Notes under the pieces: model-generated
Told to the model about the DNA's origin: nothing
Seen by the model: only the letters and a program-made list of their open reading frames with translations
Databases searched by the model: none
Position numbers and translations under genes: made by a program
Shown: one piece after another, positions 21,977-34,299 of the stretch
Numbering within the stretch: the first letter of the stretch is position 1
Layout of the letters: every line of letters begins with the position of its first letter
DNA from: Imbricaverruca yamaguchii
Lineage: Eukaryota > Arthropoda > Thecostraca > Neoverrucidae
Length of the DNA: 64,000 nt
Assembly: GCA_034440575.1 (NCBI GenBank)
Contig: JAOTOL010001508.1
Location: 1,258,001-1,322,000 of the forward strand
Direction: 5' to 3'

Positions 21977-24740
21977 TAGGGTGGTCCTTAAAATCAAAAG
22001 TTTGAATTATGTTGCTCCTACCCCGGGAATATGTTCACATACATGCAAAAACCGCGTAGGTATTTTGTTTTTCAAAATCGGCTCGTGTGAAGATGTTGCA
22101 CATCGAAGTTGATTTTTTACTCTACCCCAGTGTTTTACCACAGTGCCATGACGTTGAAATTTTTACTTTACCACAGTAAGTACACCAGTGTACTTAGGCA
22201 GTATCGGTATTGCATTAACCTCACCCCTCTCTTCTTTTTCTCAGATTATTATGGCTACACGTGGCAAAGATTTCCTTGTTGTGCCTGAGCCAGAGCTGGT
22301 GGGGTCCAAACTTCCATCGAACGGCGATGTCTTAGCCGTTATTCTGCACAACTTACAGTTGAAGAAGACGTCGCTCCGTGATGTGACGCTTGTCGTTGCT
22401 CCCATGGTGGCGCGATACTGGAGCATGGCTCGGATTCCCATGATGAGGAAGGACAACGTGGTGACGAAAATGGAGAAGCTGCATCGGGAGTACGAGCTCC
22501 TGAAGAAGGGGAAGCATCGACGCTCGGTGCCGCAGGTGGCCAAGGAGGAGGCGTTCATGATCGTCTTGGAGAATCTCTTCGACGTGGCCCACGCAGACGC
22601 CTTGAAGACGATGACGAATGCGGATGATAAGGCGTTTCTGCTTGCCCAACGCGAACCTGGCCGACGGGGGAGGATGGGGAATATGGATACTGTCCTTGCT
22701 GGACAAGAAGCTCGACGATGCCAGAGAACGGAGAGAGAGCTGGAGCAACAGAGGCGTGCGCAAGAAGAGGCAACGTCTTCGTCCACAGTGGTAGAGCTGG
22801 AGTCCTCCACCAGTTCCAGCGCATCTGATACAGAGTCGTCTGCTGAAGCTGCCGAAGTCCGTGATGCTGTTGGCGGAGCGAGTCCGCTGAAACGGATCCG
22901 GAGAGCCACCACCATGATCAGTCCAGCTCTTGCGGCAACGTTGGACAGGACGAAGATGACGGATCGATCGGCCGTTCACGTCCTGACTGCGACTGCTAGT
23001 GTTCTCGGACGCGATGTCAAGGAGCTAAACATCACCCGCTCTTCCATCCGCCGTCATCGGAGAAAGCACCGGGAAGCACTGGCCTCCAAGCTCAAGGAAG
23101 AGTTCCGAGCGGACACTCCGCTTGTTGTCCATTGGGATGGCAAGCTGATGCCTGACCTAACCACCAAAGACCATGTGGACAGGCTTCCCATTCTTGTTAC
23201 AGGGAAGGGAACATCTCAGCTACTGAGTGTTGCCAAGCTTGCCAGCGGGACGGGATACGACATCGCTCGCGCCGTGGTGTGCGCTCTGGAGGAATGGAGA
23301 GTTGCAGATCAGGTGGCCGGACTGTCGTTCGACACCACAGCTGCGAACACTGGCAGGAACAATGGCGCCTGTGTGCTCATCGAACAACAGCTCAAGAAGG
23401 ACATGCTTCACTTTGCCTGCCGACACCATATCCTGGAAGTCATGGTTCAAGCCGTCTTCACCCATCTCCTCGGAGCCTCCTCTTCCCCCGATGTCCTCCT
23501 CTTCAAACGCTTCCAGACCTACTGGGAGAACATTGACCGCGAAGCCTTCACCACAGGGATGCAGAGTGCAGAGGTAGCAACTCTGCTGCAGGACATGAAG
23601 GACGAAGGCCTGGGCTTGGCAATGCAAGTTCTTCAAGATCGCAGCGACTTGCGTGATGATTACAAGGAGCTGGTCGAGCTTGTCATCATCTTCCTTGGCG
23701 GGGTTCCTGCTCGCGGCGTCCGGTTTCGAGCTCCTGGACCAATGCATCAGGCACGTTGGATGAGTAAGATCATCTATTCGTTCAAGGTATGGATGATGTT
23801 CAAGGTATCGATCAATTCTCCCTCAAGAAGAGAAGAGAACGCACTGATGAAGATGTACGTCTTCTCTGCGGGAGTGTACGCAATGGCGTGGATGAAGGCA
23901 GGGTTCCCCGCTCAAGCTCCTCGACTCGATCTGGATCTACTGAAGGCTCTGGACACGTACGGAAAGATTGGCGCCGAGGTGGGGAACGTTGCCTTGAAGA
24001 AACTCTCCAACCACCTCTGGTACCTGTCGGAGGAGCTGGTTGGGCTCGCCTTTTTCGACCCGAAGTCTCCGTTGACAGGAAGAAGGCGATGGCGATGGCT
24101 ACAAGGCAAGAGAGCGGTGAGAGGGAGGAGTCAGCTCCGAAGAGGGTCATGTTGCCGAAGAAATATATCCGCAGTGCCCATCTTGAAGATTTCGTCACGG
24201 ATCGAACGCTCGGCTTCTTCGAGAAGCACATGGACAAGTCGTTCCTGGACTTCCCCCGGAGACGTGGGAGGAACGGGAGCCGTTCAAGGCGGCGGCAGCA
24301 GTGGTCCACAAGCTGGCAGTGGTCAACGACCATGCGGAACGTGGAGTGGCCCTCATCAATGAATACAACCGGTCGCTAACCAAGGATGAGAAGCAGCTTC
24401 AGTTCCTCCTCCAGGTAGTGGCGGCCCACCGGAAGCAGTTTCCGGACACAAAAAAAGACGCCACTTGCCCAGACCAGGCAACAATGAGTGGTTTGGCCCC
24501 CCACGATACCCCCGTCTTTGAGCGGATAATACTCCTGAGCAGTGTGTACACTCCTGCGGGAGGGGGACCTGGAGCCAGATATTGGGTATATTTACGAGGT
24601 CGATGTGCAACATGTTATTACGATCGGATTTGAACAAAACTTTCTTCACACGTTTTTTTGCTCCCAAAGGAACAATTCCCAGGGGTAGGAAGAAGTACTT
24701 TTCTGTGTTTATTTGTTCCCATATACTAAGAACCACCCTA
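21977..24740 (+). mobile_element. hAT-like DNA transposon 1 in a TA tract
   Basis: The 2764-bp element starts TAGGGTGGTCCTTA and ends with the complement of TAGGGTGGTTCTTA. Subterminal matches (CTCCTACCCCGGGAATATGTTC and ATGTTGCACATCGA with their decayed complements) extend the inverted repeats to about 140 bp. Ends fit the hAT pattern YARNG. Flanks are ATATATAT (21969-21976) and ATGTATAT (24741-24748), 8 bp with one mismatch, inside a (TA)n tract. It carries one transposase frame on the plus strand. It lies antisense to HR96 in its large intron. Confidence 0.82.
22251..24480 (+). pseudogene. hAT-like transposase of element 1, two frameshifts
   Basis: A strong splice acceptor (CCCTCTCTTCTTTTTCTCAG, ending 22244) lies seven bases before the ATG at 22251, which I take as the start; an upstream ATG at 22188 is in frame. 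The frame is open for about 610 codons. RNase H-fold-like signatures are HWDGK (Asp about residue 296), FDTTAANTG (Asp about 361) and ACRHH (Cys about 390), in the order of hAT catalytic and C-x2-H motifs. Frameshifts near 24085 and 24255 move the C-terminal part to other frames, where FVTDRT, HAERGVAL and LTKDEK can be followed. No BED zinc finger is visible. The N-terminal 200 residues hold a charged Gln/Glu-rich segment. The protein is probably inactive as it stands. Confidence 0.75.
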
Positions 24741-24782
<42 letters not shown>

Positions 24783-24800
24783 TTATATATATATATATAT
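24741..24800. repeat. (TA)n tract between two hAT-like elements
   Basis: About 60 bp of nearly pure TA with two TTTAT breaks. It serves as the right target flank of element 1 and the left target flank of element 2. Confidence 0.9.
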
Positions 24801-27299
24801 TAGGGTGACAGCTATTTGGACCCAATATTTTTTTTTCTCGAAAAACGAAAAAGGCAGTTGATTTTCTGGTTCGTATTAGCCTAAAAACACCACATAAACA
24901 GCTTCATCTCGATCAAATAATTTTAAGGCGTGCCTCATCGCACTTAAATGTCAGACACCCCATACATTTTTTTTGGACCACCCATCCCTATTACTCCGGG
25001 TATGTGTTGGCTAAAATAGACCCAGAACGTGTTCGTGCTGGTCGGGTGTGCCCTGAATAATCGTACTGCAACCTTCTTAATTATAATTATAGTTTAATAT
25101 TTAACTATAATTATAGTTTGTTCCAATTTCCCAATATTAATGCCCTTTTTGGTCCTTTCGCAAATATGGCCGCTCCGGCAACGCGGAAGAAAACGTATAT
25201 ACCGGTCATCGGCCTCGCCGACGAGAGATTGATGAGTGGAGGTTAACCAAAGGGCCCTCGAGCTCATCCAGATCGATGATGACATAGTGTTCCTCATTGC
25301 GCAAGGCGAGGAAGGCCGCCGAGGAAAAATGATGGGCGCCGATCGGCAGCTCGCCGAGTTCGAGCAGCGGCAGTTGAATCGCGCCTCCCAGGTCAGCGAT
25401 CGCAAGACTCGGAAAGCGCAGCGCATGGCCGAGATCGACACTGTTGAGCTCGAGTCTAGCTCCAGTCCCTGTCGCAACACTACAACGTCCAGCGCTGAGG
25501 ACGAGCCTCGACCATCGACTTCCATCGCCTGCCCACCGCCGCCGCGGCAGGGATACTTTAATCTCGCCGACTGTCGCCGCTGCCCTAGACCGCACTCGCG
25601 TGACGGACCATCAGGCAGTGTACGTCTTGTCGGCGGTGGCCGACACCCTCGGGCACGACGTATCCGAGCTCACCATGAATCGGGAGTCCATCCGCCAATC
25701 CCGGCGGAACCACCGGAAGCAGGCCGTGCTGGACATCAAGGCGTCGTTTGCGCCGGACGTACCCCTGGTTGTTCACTGGGACGGAAAACTGGTTCCCAAC
25801 TCTACGACCGGCAGCAGGGGCAAAGTCGACCGTCTTCCGATTTTGGTCGCTGGGACCAGTGTCACCAAGCTGCTCTCCGTGCCCAAGCTCGAGATCGGCA
25901 GTGGACGGGCTATGGCAAACGCTGTCGTGGAGGCCCTGCACGACGGGGGCGCTGCAGACCCGGTCGTGGGTATGTGTTTCGACACTACGGCCTCGAACAC
26001 AGGCCCGCAATCAGGGGCGTGTGTGCACATTGAGCAGCAGCTCGGTCGTGACCTGCTCAATGTCGCCTGCAGGCACCACATGCTCGAGCTCATCGCCGCG
26101 AAGGTCTACGGGATTTGTCTCAACACCCCATCGTCCGGGCCTCAAAACCCGCTCTTCAAACGCTTCCAGGACAAGTGGGATTTCATCGATCAGGACCAAT
26201 ACGAGACCATGCCCGATGACCACCTCACGGAGACCATCCATAATTCCCGGGACGACCCCATCGCGGGTTTCAAGCTCCATCTGTCGCAGTTCCAGCCACG
26301 GGATGACTATCGCGAGCTCCTGGAGCTCTCCGTGATCGTGCTCGGCGGGATGCCGGCCAGAGGCATTCGATTCCGGCGGCCTGGGGCTCACCACCACGCG
26401 CGTTGGATGGCCAAGCTGATCTACGCTGTGAAGATCTACCTCTTCCGAGGACAGGCAAACCTGACTGCCCGGGAGAGCGCCGGCATCCTTCGGTACGTCA
26501 AGTTCACCGTCTCGGTATACGTCCCTGCGTGGTACGCCGCGCCGAGCCCCACATCGGCCCCTGCGAACGACCTCGTCCTCCTGAAGGATTTGGTCGGGTA
26601 CGAGGACAAGTCCCTCGCCACTTGTGGTATTTCAGTGAGAGCCTCGTCCCGCTGGCGTTCTTCGACGAGAACTTACCACTGGGAAGAAAGCGGGCCATGA
26701 TCGAGGCTGTCAGCTCCAATGAGGGCTCGGAGGATCTCACCAAGCGGGCCGTCGTTGATCTCAAGGCCGACTTGTCGCAGAAGACCCTCGCGGACTTCGT
26801 GACTAAGTCGTCGCGAATGCTCTTCGTCACCCTGGGGATCGACGACGGCTTCCTGGAGACCGACCCGGCGGAGTGGCATGACGAACGACTCCGGGTACTG
26901 AACGACTTCGCCGAGCGTGGCGTCGCCCTAATGGAAGACTACAATTTGACCCTCACCAAGGACGAGGACCAGACGCAGTACATCATGCAGGTGGTGGAGG
27001 CGCATCGGGGAAGATTACCCGACGCCAACAAGAGCACCGTCACCCAGACTGACTGAGGCCAGGTGACCAGGATCAAGACCAGGACCAGGCCAGGATTAGT
27101 TTCGAAACTCATCGCAACGTTGGGTCAAGGAAGACCCATAAGACCCGCCTAATAGTGTATACATTCAAGTGCGATGAGACATGGCTAAGCATAATTGGAT
27201 CAGGATGAAACTTTTTACGTGGTGTTTTTAGGCTAATACAAACCAGAAAATCAACTGCCTTTTTCATTTTTTGAAAGTCGAAAAATAAGTGTCACCCTA
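24801..27299 (+). mobile_element. hAT-like DNA transposon 2 in the same TA tract
   Basis: The 2499-bp element starts TAGGGTGACAGCTATTT and ends with the complement of TAGGGTGACACTTATTT. The inverted arms stay alignable for about 145 bp; both contain GGCAGTTGATTTTCTGGTT and TTAGCCTAAAAACACCAC. Flanks are ATATATAT at 24793-24800 and 27300-27307. The 8-bp duplication is perfect, but the tract is repetitive so its boundaries are not unique. Same orientation as element 1. Confidence 0.85.
25236..27056 (+). pseudogene. hAT-like transposase of element 2, frameshifted
   Basis: The coding region reads from about 25236 (VFLIAQGEEGRRGKM, matching AFLLAQREPGRRGRM of element 1). It shifts frame near 25550, runs to about 26615, then shifts again to finish at 27056. 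Shared motifs are HWDGK, LPILVAG, FDTTASNTG, ACRHHMLE, LFKRFQ, PARGIRFR, FAERGVAL and LTKDED. The spacing of HWDGK, FDTT and CRHH equals that in element 1, so the two are clearly homologous although diverged. The N-terminal part present in element 1 is shorter or missing. GC content is higher than in the flanking DNA. Likely inactive in its present form. Confidence 0.75.
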
Positions 27300-27307
27300 A
27301 TATATAT

Positions 27308-28961
27308 ATGCAGATTGATATGGTTATCAAACAACTTGCTGATATTTAATGTGGTTTTAAAACCATTTGCTGATATTTAATTCCCAAAGGAACTGTAGAT
27401 GAAGAAGTTGGTAGGTACGCTTCTGCAAGCCTAGTCCATGTTTTTTTCCCATTTGTGATCAGGGTTTCTATGTTAATACCACATAATTACCATATTTGCC
27501 TTCAAGAAGAGCTGGTTTAGTCTGCATTTATTTATATTTGTATTCTACTGCTCTTTGCTTTCTCTGCCCAGGATTGGAGCACCCCAGGGTTAAAATATTG
27601 GTTTTCCATTAGGTGTGCGATGTCAAAACGAGCCCACTAGGATGCCTAAATTTACCATAGAATTAGTGTCATTTAAACTGTTTTTTATGTCTTTCATACT
27701 CAAATTTGAGCCAGTGGTGTAGGCAGTTATGACTGCACCTTTGACATTTGTTTTCAGATTCATAGCTTAAGAATAGATTCGGCATATGGAGAATAATAGC
27801 TATGCTTTATACTTGCATTGCATGCCATATCAAAGTACAGGTAATCTGCTTACCTGCAATTCCATTGCGAAATGTTTGCGCACGCGAAATGTGTATGTCA
27901 CGATTCCTTATCGAGAGCATGCGCGTGCTACTTACAATCCAGATATTGTTAGAAGAGGCATGAATACCTCATAACCATGAATCAAGGAGCAGGATGTCAA
28001 TACTTCTTGAAGAAGGATGTCGATTGAGTGTTCGGAAAGTGGTATATTCCACCCTATTTCACGAATAATTTATCACTGGAGCACCCAATGTTGCATTCAT
28101 GTCAGGGGTTGGCACACTTTTCGGTAAATTTACAGCTTAAGGTAATGTCTGATTTCTCCGATTTCTTTAATGTAATGTTTAGAAGTGTGATGAACTTGCT
28201 GCGAGCACTCATTTTGGTAAATTTGTGTTGTAAGGCATTTTATGAATTTTTGGAATTTATCATTTCAGTGTAATGTTTACGAATGTGACTAAGATGATGG
28301 ACCACTCATTTTCTGTACACATGCCTACTTTTCAGGTGGTGAGCAAAATTTTACCAAATAGGTCTTTAAATTAGGTGACATAGGATAAAAAAACCATACC
28401 ACTAACCTAACTTCAATTTGGAAAAAGGAAACCAACACATGCATTTGAAGTGTCAAGCAGTATATTTTTTTGTTAAACCTAACCCAACCTAACCTAGCCA
28501 ACATAGCAGCTTAAAAAACTCCATTTTCTTCTTAATTTGGGAAGTTTTGCCAAAAATTCCCAACTTAAAACATCCAAACTAACCTAACATAACCAAACTT
28601 AGCCAATTTGTTTCTTTTACAGAGGAAAATGTTGGTACAAACTTTCATAATTTAAAACTTAAATTCCAAACATTCATAAAACATCCAAAAGCACAAATTT
28701 ACCGTTCTTTCCTCTATAAATGCATACTTATCAATTGTGAGCAAAAGTAACACCCAAAAGGACGTGGAATTAGGTAATGTAGCATAAAACAAAGTTCAAG
28801 AAAGATGTAAGATAACCTTACATAACCTGGCATTAATTTCCATGCAAGAAATGAATTGCTTTTCATTCAAATTCTCAATCAAGTTTCTAAAGTATTTTCA
28901 ACTTCAAAAACCTAACCTAACCTAATCTAATCTAAACTGGCATGAAATCTTTATTGTATAT
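27308..28961. other. AT-rich intron sequence with AACCT runs
   Basis: No gene is recognised. Short runs of AACCT/CCTAA words occur at 28478-28502, 28570-28605 and 28905-28935, the last with three perfect CCTAA units and two CTAAT variants. Confidence 0.5.
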
Positions 28962-28971
28962 TTTGTTTCTA

Positions 28972-30858
28972 GTGGTGGTGGATTGGAGTTATGCTATCCA
29001 TCCTCACGGGTGGAGGTATATCACGCCAAGGCGAGCTTGGCGAATGCAGATAAAAATATTCCCAGACGCTACGACCTCAGACTCGTACCCTATTAGCATA
29101 CGTAAAGAAGAGTCGGTGTTCAACCGTCTTAGGAGCTGGCGTCGTATAGGATCGAACAGTGTACAGCCAACTAAAACATGGTACACGGTAAGCGGGCGAG
29201 AGCAGCGCGGACATAGGGGTCGGTCATCACCGGTAAGCATATAACTATGTGTTGCGAAAGTATGGCCTATCCTCAATCGGCAGAGTATTATCTCTTCCCG
29301 GCGTTTGGTTCGGTGAGAGGACAGCTACTTTCCTAGCGTCGGTTTTAAAACCCGAGCTTACGACACTTCGAATTCCAGGTTTGCTGCCATTCGACCGCAT
29401 ATTTGACAATATAGTGGGGTACAGATCCCTTGGAGGGAGCCGCAGATGGACCACACGGCCGTTACAAATGGCGTGTTTGGCGGTAATGTCCGCTGCTTTG
29501 TTTCCCGCGAGTCCAACATGGCTAGGAATCCAGCAGAACACGATATTTCTGCCGATGTCATGTAGGGATTTTACGACTTTGATAATCCTCCGAACAAGTC
29601 GATTATCCTGGTTAAAGGTGTTCAGTGCCTGGAGACTGCTCAAAGAGTCTGTGAAAACCACGTACTTGGTGGACCGGTCTTTCTGTATAAAATAGAGGGC
29701 TTGCAAAATGGCATACAGTTCGACAGTAAAATCGATGTTTGTGTAGCTAAACAAAAAAATCGAACACCTTGTCGACTGACGTAAGCACACCCAACACCAG
29801 AGACTGTCTTTGAGCCATCTGTGTAAATGCGCGAAGTCTTTATATTCATGTATTTTTTCCAATGTAAACATGCGAAGTTCCTCCGGGTTTACGTGTCCTT
29901 TCTTTGAGCAGGACAAAGTAACATCAGTTTTCACTGGAACAACTTGCCAAGGGGGAGTGCTTGGCGTGATGACACGTACTACAGAACGCGGCCCGATATT
30001 ACATTCTGGAAGGATCGAGGCCATACGAATAGAAAACGGTAGTCCACGCTGGGTCCTGTGACGTGCTCTTAATGTCCTGCAGAATATCCACCGATAGACT
30101 GGGTGGTTCCGGTTTTGGGCAACATTGCACACGTATCTCGCGCCCAATAACTTACGGCGTAGCGCAAGAGGTGGCTCGTCTACTTGTACCATTACACTAG
30201 CAGCCGGTGAAGTGCGAAATGCTCCAGTAACGATGCGAAGGGCTGAATTGTGGATCACATCAAGACAGCGCTTGGATGTGGTACTCGCTCCGTCATAAGT
30301 AAAAGATCCATAGTCAATTTTAGAACGCACAAGCGATTGGTACATGAGAAGTAAAATTGATCTGTCAGCTCCATATGAACACTTAGAAACGGTACTCATT
30401 ACCTGAAGACCTTTTGTACATTTGTTGACAAGGTCGGTGATGTGAGTTATATATGTAACATGGCGATCCATCCACACCCCTAGAAACTTGACTACAGATC
30501 TGAAAGGTATGAAGTGTCCGTTCATCCTTATCGTTTGGTCTGTGCAACGGCGTTTGCGACAGAAATGAACGGTGTTAGTCTTTGAGGTGGATAAAGTGAA
30601 ACCAGTTCTGTCACACCACTCCGTCAATTTCACTACAGTTAATTGTAGCTGTTTCTCCAACGTCCGCACCGTACGAGAGGATAACTACACTGTAAAATCA
30701 TCCACGAATAGCGCTAGTCCTACCGATGTTGGCAGTGCATCACCCACACCATTTATGGCAATGGCGAGCAGTCACACTAAATATACTTCCCTGCGGAACC
30801 CCATCAATCTGTTGAAAGGTGTCAACAGATTGATGGGGTTCCGCATCATCATCAATAA
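28972..30858 (-). mobile_element. 5'-truncated LINE copy 1 (I/R1-like, with RNase H)
   Basis: The insertion is bounded by perfect 10-bp duplications TTTGTTTCTA (28962-28971 and 30859-30868). On the minus strand it ends in CTCCAATCCACCACCAC, so the CCA-rich tail belongs to this LINE. It contains the end of the reverse transcriptase core, RNase H, a C-terminal zinc knuckle and a short 3' untranslated region. Its 5' end is an inverted duplication (30793-30844) plus about 14 bp of ATC-rich filler. It is sense to HR96 transcription. Confidence 0.85.
29245..30669 (-). pseudogene. LINE polyprotein fragment: RT thumb and RNase H
   Basis: The 474-codon frame starts inside the polymerase domain. Just upstream, beyond a TAG, the catalytic FVDD can be read near 30700. 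The thumb region includes GFTLSTSKTNTVHF and VKFLGVWMDRHV. The RNase H part has a TDSLSSLQALNTF motif and WIPSHVGLAGNKAAD, the usual D and H/D positions. The first RNase H strand seems shifted to another frame around 29770 (YTDGSKTVSG). A C-terminal knuckle CPRCSRPLTVYHVLVGC (C-x2-C-x7-H-x4-C) lies in another frame at about 29190-29210. The layout fits I/R1-clade LINEs. Missing endonuclease and stops make it non-functional. Confidence 0.85.
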
Positions 30859-30868
30859 TTTGTTTCTA

Positions 30869-31539
30869 ATTTTCCTTTCTCCAAATTTTGTTTTTCCTCA
30901 CAACAAAGCCTAACCTCTCCTGACTTCACCAGGCTTGACCCCTATACACGCTTCATGGAGGTAAAATGTGTCGAAAACTTGTCTGGTGGTTAGCTTAAAC
31001 TGAAATATTGCATGGCTATTTGGGCCATTTTTCAGTTTATGGTAATCCCTGACTACTTTGATTTTTTTAAATGCAGTATTCATTAATGTGTTGAACATGA
31101 TGTGACCACTAATTTCCTCTGGAGATGCATACTTTTCAATTGGGAGGTTAAATGACACCCAAAAGGGGACACATAAATAAGTTCTTTGAACCATATGTTA
31201 TATCCTTTACCGCGCTCCTCCATCCACCTCCAACTCCAACCCTGATCAAACTTCAGGAGCGAATCCATCTCCAAAGTAGCCGGCGGAGAAGGCATGTATT
31301 GCAGCATAACTACTGTGATCTGAATTCCATGGTATTCATGTTGCCTTATATTCCATCCTTGCCAATCCATGTATCAGATGTTTGACTTTCCTCCAACTGT
31401 CTGAAGAACTTTGGAGTTTAAATCACGTATGAGTGATGAAACAGACGAACTATCCCTGGATTCTTATGTTGCAGCATTGCATTGAACAGTGTCATACTGA
31501 GTGTGGGCATTGTGGGCAGTTCCTGACAGGTTGTCGGGC
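30869..31539. other. intron sequence without recognised feature
   Basis: I see no supported gene or repeat family. Confidence 0.5.
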
Positions 31540-33560
31540 CCCAAATAATCCGCCGAGCTCAGGAAAAAATGCGCCATGCTCCCTAGAAATCCCCTTCGGT
31601 TCCCAAAAAACCGCACCGTGGCTCAGAAATTCACATTGGGTGTCTCCAAAAAGTCGCGCAGAAGCCCCTGATAATGACGCTGGGGCCTCAGAAGTTTGCT
31701 GCTGGGTGTTGTGGTGTTCAAGAAAATCACGACGGGGCCACAAACGGTCGGCCCGATGCCCCGTGAAAGTCACGCTGATCCTTTGGGTACCAATAATTAT
31801 CGTTCGGGCTCCTGGAAATCACTAGATGCATGGCAGGTCACACCGGGGCTTTCTCTCTCCCTGGGCCAAGTCTCCCTGGGATCACCAAACAAAGGAAGCG
31901 GGAAAAAGAAAAACAAACAAGACAAGAAAAATCACCCTTGGATCCAAAGGTTCCACAACAATGGCTCCAAAGTTCATAAAACGTGTTGCCCACTCCCCCA
32001 AAAATAAGTGTCGTCGCCACTAAAACTAGCGCAAGGTATCAAAACAAGTGACCACGGTGCCCAAAAAATCGCACTTAGACCAAACAATTCAGGCTGCTTC
32101 ATTTGACAATATCGCTGGGGCCAAAACGCCGCGCCGGAGCCCCACACGTCGCAGCTGACTTCCCAAGAACCAATATCTACCCCGAATGTCACCCTGCGAG
32201 CAGAAAAATTGCGTCAACGATCCACAATAAGAAGGCGTCGGACCCCGGAAAAGATCCTGCTGGGGCACCGAAAAAAAAAACGGGGCACCGCGAGCCCGAA
32301 TAATCGTACTGGGGCCCAAAAATATCCTGCATGGGGCGTACAGAAAATAGACCTGACGCCAAAAATCACAAGGGGGCTCTTTCGAGTCGACCCGAGCACC
32401 GGAAACAAATGAAAATATGTCCCGAAAGAAAATTATCCGAAGGGCCTTTCTACTCTCGATGGTGCCAGCTGCGGGGAAAACAACGCTGAGCAGCCGCAGT
32501 GGCGTACCAAGCATCATGAAAGGGTATGCTCCCAAGAATCGCGCCGGTTCCCCAAAAATCGCGCTGGGCCCCATAAATTCGCATCAGGGGCCAAGAATTC
32601 GCCTAGCGGGCTGTGAATGCAGTGGGCACCGCAACACTTGCACCAGGCTCCCCAAAATTAGCGTCTGATTCCACCAAAATCGCGCTGGGGCGGAGCTAAT
32701 TGCAACACGCCCTGAGAACTCGCGACTATGCCCCCAAACATCGCGTATTGGACCCGGAATTCCGGCGGTAGTACCACAAATTTGAGTCGATGCATCACAA
32801 ATACTCCTCTGCAAGCACAGCGTGGCCCCACAAAACACATCTGAACTCGATAAAAAGTAAGCCGGTGCCCTCTAAAATAAGGAGAAATTCCGAAGAATAT
32901 ATGTCCGAGTCAGGAATATTTCTCTTAACCATGCCCTGGATGCCTTCAAAAATAGCGTACGGCCACGAAAAAAGCGTACAGGATTTGGAAAATTACGGCG
33001 GGACACCTAGCGCCAGGTGCCAGAGAAATCAGGCCGAGACTTGCGACATAAAAAAGAGAATTCATAAGTCACCAAAAGTTGCGTCGAACCCAGAAAACTG
33101 TTCCTAATCCCCTGAAACTATGCACCTGGGAACGAAATGTCGCACTGTGACCCCGGAAATGATACCGAAGGAACCAAGGTTATGCTGGGGTTCCACAAAT
33201 GTGCGATAAATAAACGCCTCATATAAACAGCGAAGCCTTGAGAGCACAACGGGAGGCCGAAAATGCGCCGGGCGTTCCAAAGCCCGAGTTTCGCAAAAAG
33301 CGGCAGGGCCTTAAGATATGGTTGGACCCCAAAAAGCGAATTGGTCGTAAGAAGGAACAAAAAGACCGGGTACGAAATAAAGACATCGAGGTCTTCGAAA
33401 ACGCACCGATAACTCAAGCATGTCACCGCTGTACAAAAAAGCAACAAAGCTCTAAAAAGTAGCCGGGTTTCAAATATGTGCTAGGCCCTTAAAAAATTGG
33501 CTGGAGCTCTAAAACACATCAGTAGACGAATAAAAACACAACGGGTAAAACAGCGAACAC
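31540..33560. repeat. degenerate 20- to 21-bp satellite with phased A-tracts
   Basis: About 2 kb can be cut into units close to TCGCGCTGGGGCCCCAAAAA, for example the successive units from about 32538 to 32780. Each unit has a CGC-type start, a G/C core and an A-tract of 3-6 bases. Copies are strongly diverged, so no two long stretches are identical, but the A-tracts keep a spacing of about 20-21 bp. Open frames here are short and unrelated to known proteins. Confidence 0.65.
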
Positions 33561-34299
33561 CTAGCTAGGGCCTCGGCTCGGTAGACAATCTTGGAGCATA
33601 TTTGACGTAAGATATGAGGTGCATCAAAGCTCAGTGCATCATAATTTCTTAACCACGAGCAAATGTGGGAAGAAGAAAACTAATACATGGAATTGAATTC
33701 ATCGAATTTTCTAAGCGAGCCGCCATACCAATAAATCCACATGCCAAATATGGCACAAGACTATCATGTGACAGCAATCAGCAAAACGTTGGAGACCTAG
33801 CAGAAACTGGAGAAGCGCACGTAGTGTGGCTGATGCGCCGAGTGCGCAAGGTGCGCAAGGTACATGTGCACGACTGTTGGCGTTTTGGCGACCCTGCGTG
33901 AGTAATCGGAATGCCTGAAATCGGAAAATTTTACTCTTTTTTATTTGTACAGGTGTAATTTCAGCAGTGTCAGGCGACTTATCAAGGGGTACGAACACAA
34001 TATCCTTTGAACAGAATCGGGGAGTTCGTGTTTAAATCCAGTGATTCAGAAATGATGGTGGCAGATTTGGCCCCCCCCCCCCACACCAGGGCAGCTAAGT
34101 TGGTCAGTAATTATTCTTTAGAAATAAAATAAAATAGTATCTCACTGACAAACATAGTGGTCCGTGGACTTTTTAAAACAAAAACTTGAGTTTGTTTGTG
34201 TGAGTTTGTTTGAGAGAGTTTGTGGGACAATTCCAAATCAGTTTGCCCACCCCCATCGCAAATCCTAGGTACGCCACTACCATGACATGGTATAATTTA
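33561..34299. other. intron sequence without recognised gene
   Basis: A GTGCGCAAGGTGCGCAAGGT doublet occurs at 33840-33860, a C-run at 34073 and GAGTTTGTTTG repeats at about 34190-34225. No gene is supported. Confidence 0.5.

Noticed and set aside
22241..22979. Antisense frames of 208-224 codons over transposase 1
   Set aside because: Shadow frames of the transposase coding strand.
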